From JAEUHQ01 sp964538915 (GTDB lineage Bacteria > Planctomycetota > UBA1135 > UBA2386), in contig CAZIFB010000004.1 in assembly GCA_964538915.1 (NCBI GenBank), positions 1 to 64,000 on the forward strand: DNA of 64,000 nt, written 5' to 3'. Shown here piece by piece: positions 8,145-15,780 of the stretch. Within the stretch, counting starts at the first letter, position 1. Every line of letters begins with the position of its first letter. The notes under the pieces are model-generated. The model saw only the letters and a list, made by a program, of their open reading frames with translations, searched no databases and was not told the origin of the DNA. The position numbers and the translations under genes are program-made.

Positions 8145-11100
8145 GCGAGCACCTCCGAACCGAGGAACCGCTCGGCTTCCTTCCTGCTCACCAGCAAGCC
8201 CCCGAGGTAGGGAACTGAAGTCGGTCGCTCACCGCGCAGGGCCGCCAGCAGCGCCATCACGAGGAAGTCGTGTGTGACCGCGATCACCCCTCGTGTCCCG
8301 GGCGCACTCCACACCGCGTCGAGCGCCTGACGCGCGACTTGCTCGCACGGCATGAGAATGCCCTGCGGCAGCGACCCGTCCATCCAGCTCGCCATCAGCC
8401 CGGTCCAGCCGAGACGGCGCTTCACCTCGTCGTAGTGCTCCGGCCCGGTCGCGAGGAACCGCATGAGGTTCGACGTCTGCAGGATCGACCCCGGATCAAG
8501 TCCTGCGCCGGCCGCTATCGACTCGGCGGTCTGCAGCGCACGCGGAACAGGGCTGCTCGCGAGCCGAGCAGCCTGCCCAACCCGTTGGCCGAGTTCCCGG
8601 GCCATCTCACGCCCGCGAGCGGTCAACGCAACCTCGTGCTTCTGCTGGTTGGTCAAGCCGGCGAACGACGGACGTTCAGAGTGCCGAACGAACAGGATGG
8701 CACCGTCCTGCAGCATGTCGGCCGTCACGACCTCCGGAGTCACCAGGGTCGACGCAGGCTTGCCGCGTGACCAGCTTCGCGACGGACGGCCCGCTAGGAC
8801 GCCGATCTGCTTCTCCCGAGCGCGCCGGCCGTCGCCCTTGCCCAAGCCCGATGGCTCGTAGAGGTAGAGCGGCTGCCTGATCCACTCGGGCCGCCGGGCC
8901 ATCTCGACGATCGGCAGCATGAAAGCCCAGTCGACCGCGATGTCGACGTAGTTCCCATCGATCCGCAGCTCGTGGTCCGGGATCGCGTCGAACAGACGCT
9001 TCCGGAACGTCCGCAGGTGCTGCCAGCAGTTGCCGCCTCGGTTGTGCCGCGGCTCCTCGAACACGACTGGGTAGTCGCAGTGCTTGTCCGTGCGCAGCAT
9101 CGAGCCGACGGTCGCGTCCGCCCCGCCCCGGTGGGCCGCCAGCACTCGCTCGGCCACGTCGGCACCGATCAGTGCGTCGTCCAGGTCCAAGGTCACGATG
9201 ACCGTGTCGGGATCCGTGCAGATGTGGCGCACTGCGAGCGCCGTGTTCGCGAGTTGCCCGCGGCGCTCCCGCGGCTGGATCAGGGTCACACGATCGCGCC
9301 ATGCTTCGGCCCAGAACTGCAGGTAGCGGCAGCTCAGCTCGTCAGAGCCGTCATCCACGATCACCGCACCCCAGTCCGCTCCGCGCTGGGCAACGAGTGA
9401 GTCGAGGCATCGCCGCATGCGGCCCGGCGGCACGTTGCGGCCCGTGATGACGAAGACGAGCGGCTCGCTGCGCACCCTCGGCACCCAGCCCAGCGGCCCA
9501 CCAACGAGTTCGACAGATCCGACCTGCTGCGCCGGTCGCGCGCCCTTCTCCACCAGATCGCTCAGCAGCTTCCAATCCGCGACGGGTCGCTTGCACGAGT
9601 TCGGCAGATGGACGAACCACGTCGCCGCTCCGCCACCCCGGATCGATCGCAGAGAACCACTGCGCACGACCTCATCCAGCGAGCGATGCCAGGACAAGAC
9701 AGGCATGCCGCTGCTGAGCTGGTTCGGTAGCGGGCGCGCCGCCAGCAAGCGTTCCCGATGGACGAGGCTGCCCCGCACCTCAACTCGCCATGGCCGACTG
9801 CCGTCGCCGGCCGAGAAAGGCAGATCGGCATCCCGAGCGATGTTCAGGGCCGCCGTGACAACCCGATCGTCCGCGTCGAACTGCGCGAACATCTCGCCAA
9901 GGAAGTCGTGGTTCCGGTCGCGTCGCCCGACCAGCAGGTCCGAGTCGACCTGGAGCACGTAGTCCGCCGTGCACGACTCGATCCCCTGCAGCGGGGCGAC
10001 CAGAGGAGCCCCATGGACCGAGTGCGTGCTCGTCGCTTCTAGACCGAACCACCCGCGAAGAACTGTGGCGGCCTCCTGTCCCTCCTCCGGTCCGACCAGG
10101 ACCCGGTCGATCCAGCCATGGCGGACGAGTCGCTGGGCGGCGGCCAACAGTGACGCGAAGTCACTGTTGCCGTGCTGACGCACGAAACCGTCCCGACGCG
10201 AGTCGATCACGAGCACCCGTTCCTGGAACACTCGCGGTCCTTCGAGCTGGCCGACGAGGTGCTGGACCTGCCGCTCGATCGTGTCGGCTTCCATCGCGCA
10301 CGTCTTCACGGCGAGCGCGACACCCTTCACTTCCGACTTGACCGCAACGGGGCGGCAAACCAGGGTCAGGAAGTCGCTCGCGGGCTCGAAGCGTTCGAGG
10401 TCAACCGACTCGCTCTCGATGCGTCGCTCGACTACGAGCCCGTGCCTGAGCAGATCGCGTTCGATCCGACGGAGCGGACGGTGGAACTCGCCGCGGCCAG
10501 CCCCGGTCTCGCCGTTCTCTGTGTAGGCGAAGCACTCCTCGTAGCTGGCACCGGCCGGCAGCTCGCGGTGCCGGTGAAGTGGCGTCGGGCCGCCGAACGT
10601 CGCGAACGGGTTGCAGATCGTCACGACCACCGTGCCGCCAGTCCGTATGGCCCTTCCCAAGTCCGTGAGCATGCGCTCGTAGTCTGGACCGTCCAACCAC
10701 TCGCACAGGACCAACGTGCAGACGACCGCGTCGAACGGGCCGGCCGCCAGGACTTCTTCGCGGTCGTCGGTCAGGCGCAGCCCGGCCGGCAGGTCGCCAA
10801 GTTCCAGCCACCGCTCCGCAACGCCGGCACCTGGGTCGAAGCCGAGCGTGAGCATGCCGGCCGCGGCGAAGGTGCGGGCGCTGCGCGCCTTCTTGCCGCA
10901 ACCGTAATCCAGCACGGTGCGCGCACCTGACTGCAAGACAATCGGGTCGACGATGCCGGCTGCGATCCGGGTCGCAGATGGACTCTCGTCGCAGAGCGCG
11001 CGCCAGAACCGATCGAACCCATCGAGTTCGGGCAGGCGCTTGTCCTGCAGCGCACGCCGCATCAGCACTTCGAGGTCGGGGCGATGCGGCCACCGCCACG

Positions 11101-14005
11101 AGAGCCACGCGCGTTCCGCCATCGAGCGATAGCCGGCATCCGTGAATGGGCGGATGTCCGCGCCGTAGTCGATGAGGCGCAGCCCGGTCGAGGTCACGCG
11201 CAGGTTCTTGGGGTGCATGTTCCTGCACACCACGCCGAGCCCCTTCAGCTCGCGCAGAAGCTCGATCATCTCGGGACCATGGCCGCCGGTGTAGGGCTCG
11301 GATGGCTCGAATGGGTAGCTCACGACGAGCTGGCCGTCGACGGTCACCAGCTCGGGGAGGTAGACGCGCTTGAGGGGCAGGGCCGTGCCTGAGAGCGCGC
11401 GCAGCATCGCCTCGGTGTCGTGGTTAGCTCGGGGCTTCATCAGGTCGAGCACCTTGAACACCCGACGCTCGTCGGTGAAGACGACGCCTTCGCCGCCCAT
11501 TCCGAGCAAGCGAAGTGGCGACTTACCGAGCGCCCCGCGTAGCACCTGCCTTGCCCGAGCCTCGCGAGCCTCCTGGAAGGCCGGAGACTCGATGGCCACT
11601 CCGGCGTGGGTCGCGCGGTATTCCGCGATGAACCCGTCCATCGAAACGAACGTGCCGCGGATGGCCGCATCGCTCGTGCTGTGCCGAACGCGCTCAGCGA
11701 ACTCGGCCACCGCCGATGGTCGGAACTCGCTGCGCAGTCGGTCCATCTCGCTCGCAATGGCCTGGAGGGCGGCACGCGCTTCACCACCGCCCCAGGCCGG
11801 ATGGTTCGCTGCGATGCGACGGGCAGCCGAACGAATCGCGCCTGCCAAGCCGAAGATGCGCCAAGCGTTCCACGTCAGCGCGGCCAACCGTTCGTCGCGA
11901 TACTTGCGCACGAGGCGCACGCCGAGGCGCAGCTCCGAGTCGGTCCATGCGAGCAACGGGGACTTCCGCTGCTCGGCGGTGCGCCCCTGCATCAACTCGT
12001 TCTCCGCCCGATAGAGCGCGTAGCCCAGCACGTCCTGGAGCAGCGTCTCGCTGGCCAGGGTTGCGCGGCCAGTCGAAGAGCGGTCGTGTCGAACGCCCAC
12101 GCACGGGTGCATGACCAGCCGCAAGCCCGCTTGGTCGCGCATCAGTTGCGAGACAAGCATGTCCGAGCGACGCACGAACTGGTCGCCGAAGCGCGCGAGT
12201 GTCTGGGGGTAGAGCAGCAGGTGGGCTGGATTGAAGAAGAGCGCCGAGCCGCCGCGCTGGACCGAGTCGATCGCGGCTTCGAGGGGCAGGTCGCGAGCGT
12301 GGATGACGAGCGGGCGGGAAACAGGCTCGCCAGCCAGCAAACGGGTGACCTTCTGGCCCATCCAACTCAGCACGCTGGCCGCGTCCCCGACGTCGGCGGG
12401 ATGCTGCAGCAGCGGCGTCTCCAGGTGCTCCGTGGTCTTCGACAGGTCGTAGTAGCTGTCGCGCAGGGCGTCACGTTCGGCTGCCACCTCCGCGCGGCGG
12501 TCGGGCCACGAGGACTCGGGTTGCAGTTGGGCGATCGTCCCGAGTAGGAGGTCCAGGTCGACAAGCTGCGTGCGCAGCGTCGCGACGAAGGGCAGCGGCG
12601 CAGCGTCCGTGTCGGGGCCGATCACCACGTCGACCTGCTGCTGCCGGAGCTGCAGTAGGGTGCCGACGTCGGGCGTGATGCGCTCGATCGTGGTGCCATC
12701 GCCGCGGTCCACTCGAATGCTGAGGCGCTTGTCGTCGTCCAGGATCCAAGCTGCAGCACCGGGAACGGCGAGTGCAGAGTGCGCAACGTAGGTGTTGAGG
12801 ATCGACCGCGTCGCGGCGATGGGCAGCCGCCTCCGTGTCATGTCGGGCACGTCGAGCAGTGCGCTTCTCTCCCAGTCCGCACGCTGCCGCTCGATCGCGA
12901 CGAGGTCGATCGGCAGGCCGCCAGCCGAGTAGTAGCTGACCAGTTCGTGCAGCGGTCGTGCGGCGTCGGGCAGTGGGCCGTTCTCGACGATCACGACCTT
13001 CGACAACCCGATGCCGGGCTGCGCCTGCAGCCGCATGAGGTCGTCGAGCAGGCCACGGACGTGGGGTGGCACGAGCGCGTCCGTGACGAAGCCGACGACC
13101 AGATCGAGGGCCTCGGCGGGCTCCGTCGGTGGCGCGATGGGCACCAGCACGGGTAGTTGGACCGGAGGAGTCCAGCCGAACCGCTCTCCCGCGCGGACCT
13201 CGGCCTCGGTCCTCGTCGCGGCATCGAAGCGCAGCCCGTGCTTGCGGAAGATTCTCGTGAGACCGTCCAGCTTCGAGGGTGAAGCGGGTGTCGACAGGCG
13301 ATCCGGCCGCGGGTCCGCGTAGTGGTGGACGGTGTGCCGGTCCGTTGATCCGAACCGAAGTTCTTCGAGGGCAACGAGCCGAAGGCACAGGTCGCGATCC
13401 GTGCAACTAGGAAGGCGTTCGTCGAATCCGCCCGCCAGCAGCAGCAGGTCCAGCCGGACGAACAGGTTGGAGCCTTGGATGTGCTGGCCACGCACGAACA
13501 GTTCCCGCGCATCGAGCTTGCTCGGGATCGAGTGTCGGTGACCAGGGTCGGCTGCGGACTCGTGGCGGATCAGGCCGCTCGCCACCATGTTCAGGTCGCC
13601 TGCGAGAGCCGCGCCGAAGCAGCATTCGACGTGGTCCGGCTCCCATGCGTCGTCGTCGTCGAGCACCGCGACGAACACGAGGTCGGGCTGGCGAATGTCG
13701 CGATGTAGTTGGTCGAGGCCGGTGTTCCACGCGCCTGACGCGCGAGCTGGGGTGCGCCGGTTACGCATCACGGTCAGCCGGACCCTCCCGCGGCAGAGCG
13801 CGCGAAGCCGGCGGGCCTGTTCGGCTAGGGCCTCGTCGGGCAGTTCCGAGGGAGGCTGGTCGACGACGACCAGGATCCGGTCGGGCAGCCGCGACTGGGC
13901 CAGGATGGACGGGAGGGCGCGGAGTTCGAGAAGGTCGAAACGACCCCGGGTAGCCAGCAACGCGACGACCGAGCGCGCGTCCGGCGAACGCAGACGAGTA
14001 GCCAT
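8141..14005 (-). CDS. Giant multidomain protein: glycosyltransferase-like regions, kinase-like fold, SAM methyltransferase, histidine phosphatase
   Basis: A single 1954-residue frame. Domains in order: GT-A glycosyltransferase with VLDDDDAWEPDH (residues about 11-260, acidic cluster 116-119); a second GT-A-like region with WILDDDKRL (300-650); a kinase-like fold (about 828-1000) with glycine loop GMGGEGVVF, candidate Lys851, CRNMHPKNLRV and LIDYG; a class I SAM methyltransferase (1028-1220, VLDYGCG); a third GT-like region with LQVDSD (1255-1480); a clear family 2 glycosyltransferase (1515-1720, VIVDDGSDE and TLDLDDA); and a histidine phosphatase (1765-1945, FVRHSERP, SSPVPRALQTAES, VTHDF). 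It has no signal peptide or membrane helix, so it is cytoplasmic. The SLOG gene overlaps its stop. Domain calls are mostly solid; the biological role is unknown to me. Confidence 0.88.
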   Translation of the reverse strand: MATRLRSPDARSVVALLATRGRFDLLELRALPSILAQSRLPDRILVVVDQPPSELPDEALAEQARRLRALCRGRVRLTVMRNRRTPARASGAWNTGLDQLHRDIRQPDLVFVAVLDDDDAWEPDHVECCFGAALAGDLNMVASGLIRHESAADPGHRHSIPSKLDARELFVRGQHIQGSNLFVRLDLLLLAGGFDERLPSCTDRDLCLRLVALEELRFGSTDRHTVHHYADPRPDRLSTPASPSKLDGLTRIFRKHGLRFDAATRTEAEVRAGERFGWTPPVQLPVLVPIAPPTEPAEALDLVVGFVTDALVPPHVRGLLDDLMRLQAQPGIGLSKVVIVENGPLPDAARPLHELVSYYSAGGLPIDLVAIERQRADWERSALLDVPDMTRRRLPIAATRSILNTYVAHSALAVPGAAAWILDDDKRLSIRVDRGDGTTIERITPDVGTLLQLRQQQVDVVIGPDTDAAPLPFVATLRTQLVDLDLLLGTIAQLQPESSWPDRRAEVAAERDALRDSYYDLSKTTEHLETPLLQHPADVGDAASVLSWMGQKVTRLLAGEPVSRPLVIHARDLPLEAAIDSVQRGGSALFFNPAHLLLYPQTLARFGDQFVRRSDMLVSQLMRDQAGLRLVMHPCVGVRHDRSSTGRATLASETLLQDVLGYALYRAENELMQGRTAEQRKSPLLAWTDSELRLGVRLVRKYRDERLAALTWNAWRIFGLAGAIRSAARRIAANHPAWGGGEARAALQAIASEMDRLRSEFRPSAVAEFAERVRHSTSDAAIRGTFVSMDGFIAEYRATHAGVAIESPAFQEAREARARQVLRGALGKSPLRLLGMGGEGVVFTDERRVFKVLDLMKPRANHDTEAMLRALSGTALPLKRVYLPELVTVDGQLVVSYPFEPSEPYTGGHGPEMIELLRELKGLGVVCRNMHPKNLRVTSTGLRLIDYGADIRPFTDAGYRSMAERAWLSWRWPHRPDLEVLMRRALQDKRLPELDGFDRFWRALCDESPSATRIAAGIVDPIVLQSGARTVLDYGCGKKARSARTFAAAGMLTLGFDPGAGVAERWLELGDLPAGLRLTDDREEVLAAGPFDAVVCTLVLCEWLDGPDYERMLTDLGRAIRTGGTVVVTICNPFATFGGPTPLHRHRELPAGASYEECFAYTENGETGAGRGEFHRPLRRIERDLLRHGLVVERRIESESVDLERFEPASDFLTLVCRPVAVKSEVKGVALAVKTCAMEADTIERQVQHLVGQLEGPRVFQERVLVIDSRRDGFVRQHGNSDFASLLAAAQRLVRHGWIDRVLVGPEEGQEAATVLRGWFGLEATSTHSVHGAPLVAPLQGIESCTADYVLQVDSDLLVGRRDRNHDFLGEMFAQFDADDRVVTAALNIARDADLPFSAGDGSRPWRVEVRGSLVHRERLLAARPLPNQLSSGMPVLSWHRSLDEVVRSGSLRSIRGGGAATWFVHLPNSCKRPVADWKLLSDLVEKGARPAQQVGSVELVGGPLGWVPRVRSEPLVFVITGRNVPPGRMRRCLDSLVAQRGADWGAVIVDDGSDELSCRYLQFWAEAWRDRVTLIQPRERRGQLANTALAVRHICTDPDTVIVTLDLDDALIGADVAERVLAAHRGGADATVGSMLRTDKHCDYPVVFEEPRHNRGGNCWQHLRTFRKRLFDAIPDHELRIDGNYVDIAVDWAFMLPIVEMARRPEWIRQPLYLYEPSGLGKGDGRRAREKQIGVLAGRPSRSWSRGKPASTLVTPEVVTADMLQDGAILFVRHSERPSFAGLTNQQKHEVALTARGREMARELGQRVGQAARLASSPVPRALQTAESIAAGAGLDPGSILQTSNLMRFLATGPEHYDEVKRRLGWTGLMASWMDGSLPQGILMPCEQVARQALDAVWSAPGTRGVIAVTHDFLVMALLAALRGERPTSVPYLGGLLVSRKEAERFLGSEVLA

Positions 14006-14377
14006 GCAGTTCTCCGATGAGCGAGAGACTTCGTCGACGCCGCCCGGTCGCGAGACCGAGCTATGCCATTCGGCACATCCCTCGAACCCCGTGCAAGAGC
14101 ACTCCGCTCGGAAGAGCGCAGCCGGAGATCAGGTCTCGCTCATCTGGGAAGACCCGGTCGCCGGCTTGGTGCCCACTGCCCAGGAGGACAGGGAGTCGCA
14201 TGTCGACTCCGGCAAGGTAGACGAGCGCAAGTCCCCTGGCAACGGTTGCGGCGACACCGAGGGCCAGGATCGAGTGAGGCAACTGGCTGAAACTTCAGGC
14301 TCGACTTCAGCGCCACGGTCGCGTGACGAGCACGCCCTGACGAGGTGCCGCGTGTCTTGCCCCTTGGCGGTCACGGC
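14006..14377. other. Intergenic stretch upstream of the giant gene
   Basis: About 370 bases between the ATG of the giant gene and the RHH gene. The short open frames on both strands do not look like proteins. I see no convincing hairpin or promoter motif by eye, though a promoter for the giant gene is expected here if it is not read from the RHH gene. Confidence 0.4.
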
Positions 14378-14608
14378 TCACTGGCTGTTGGAACTCCCCA
14401 ACCTTGGCAGCGCGTGCTCAACGACCTGCAGCACAAGTTCCGAGACGGTCATCCCTAGTTCGTCGGCGGCCTCTTGCACCCGGACTTTCTGCTCGGGAGT
14501 AACCCGAAGCTTGATCGACTCGGATCGTCTCGCGCGCGGGTTGAGCTTGGTCGCTGTCAGGGCATCCACGGCCCGCTTCAGCTTCGTGGCAGTAGTTGTT
14601 CGTGGCAT
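14378..14608 (-). CDS. Ribbon-helix-helix-type small DNA-binding protein
   Basis: Seventy-six residues from the ATG at 14606-14608; an upstream start adds 21 residues. The C-terminal half reads SESIKLRVTPEQKVRVQEAA followed by DELGMTVSELVLQVVEHAL: a short beta strand and two helices as in RHH/Arc-type regulators and MobC-like mobilisation proteins. The N-terminus is basic. It is upstream of and codirectional with the giant gene, and divergent from ietA, so it may regulate either. The exact family is uncertain. Confidence 0.7.
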   Translation of the reverse strand: MPRTTTATKLKRAVDALTATKLNPRARRSESIKLRVTPEQKVRVQEAADELGMTVSELVLQVVEHALPRLGSSNSQ

Positions 14609-14760
14609 CGACTCGTGCTTGAACTTGGAGTGGTCGGTGCACATTCTGTAGTCCATGCGACGGCCCGTCAAACCACACCGTGCGATCCTGCTGGTCGCGC
14701 ATCAGCCTCGGGAGCGGCTGCCGGCCTCGGTTTGCTACGCTCGGGAGAGAGGTGGTTGCG

Positions 14761-15780
14761 ATGGCACGATCTGATCTTCTCCTCGCGATGGTCCGCGCTG
14801 GTGCGGCAGGGAACCGGACTCTGTTTCGCAGGGCCGCAGAAGCCGTGATCGCGGAGGAGCGGTCGAAGCGACACGACGTGCTGGCCGAGCAGTTGTCCCA
14901 GGAGCTGCTGGCTCACACTCAGACTCAGAACGGTCCCGTCGTCGCCGGCCCTCGCGCCCAGGACTGGCTGCTCGAAGTGACACCACACCGTCGCCTCCAC
15001 GACCTCGTTTTGGAAGCGGAGGTCGCCTCGACAATTCAAGAAGTAGTCGAGGAGCAGCGGCGAGGCGACCTGCTGAGATCGCACAACCTGACGCCGCGGA
15101 ACCGCATTCTCCTGCTAGGGCCGCCGGGCAACGGCAAGACGTCGCTCGCTGAGGCGCTGGCTGGCGAACTGATGGTGCCACTGCTCGTCGTTCGCTACGA
15201 GTCGGTGATTGGCAGCTACCTCGGCGAGACTGCTTCGAGACTCGGCAGGCTCTTCGACATCGTTCGAACCCGACCATCGGTCTTGTTCTTCGATGAGTTC
15301 GACACGCTCGGCAAGGAGCGCGGCGACACGCACGAAACAGGAGAGATCAAGCGCGTCGTCAGCTCGCTGCTGACCCAGGTGGACGCGCTTCCGCCCCACG
15401 TATGCCTCGTCACAGCCACGAACCACGATGAACTCCTGGATCGCGCAGTGTGGCGGCGGTTCCAGGTCCGACTTGCGCTGAATCCGCCTAATCGCGAGCG
15501 CGCGACGCTGCTGCTGACAAGACTGTGCGAGAGGGTTGGATTCGACCTCGGATATACGCCGCGCACTCTCGCCGATCAGCTAAAGGGGTTGAGCTGCGCC
15601 GAACTTGAGGAGTTCGTGCTGGATGTTGCTCGGCAACGAGTGCTTGCATCGCCCGGGGCAAGGGAAGCCCAAATTACGAAGACTCGCTTAGCGCAATGGA
15701 AGATGCGTGCCGGCCGGTCGACAGATCGAACTAGGGAGGGGGAGAACGATGGAGCAAAGGCCACTACTGATTCTGCCTGA
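14761..15780 (+). CDS. ietA: AAA+ ATPase of an IetAS-type defence/maintenance pair
   Basis: The product is 339 residues from the ATG at 14761, preceded by the purine-rich GGGAGAGAGG; the frame opens earlier but the extra residues look non-coding. Walker A GPPGNGKT is at 120-127, Walker B VLFFDEFD at 174-181, sensor 1 TATN at 218-221 and an arginine pair WRRF at 231-234, a FtsH/Cdc48-like AAA core. A short helical N-terminal region precedes it. Its 3' end overlaps the subtilase start by 32 bases. An AAA+ ATPase plus subtilisin-like protease is the arrangement named IetAS, reported in plasmid maintenance in Agrobacterium and in antiphage screens. The ATPase probably controls the protease. Confidence 0.9.
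   Translation: MARSDLLLAMVRAGAAGNRTLFRRAAEAVIAEERSKRHDVLAEQLSQELLAHTQTQNGPVVAGPRAQDWLLEVTPHRRLHDLVLEAEVASTIQEVVEEQRRGDLLRSHNLTPRNRILLLGPPGNGKTSLAEALAGELMVPLLVVRYESVIGSYLGETASRLGRLFDIVRTRPSVLFFDEFDTLGKERGDTHETGEIKRVVSSLLTQVDALPPHVCLVTATNHDELLDRAVWRRFQVRLALNPPNRERATLLLTRLCERVGFDLGYTPRTLADQLKGLSCAELEEFVLDVARQRVLASPGAREAQITKTRLAQWKMRAGRSTDRTREGENDGAKATTDSA

Noticed and set aside
14061..14282. Small hydrophobic frame upstream of the giant gene (73 codons, minus)
   Set aside because: Only weakly hydrophobic, no ribosome site, and no family; more likely chance.
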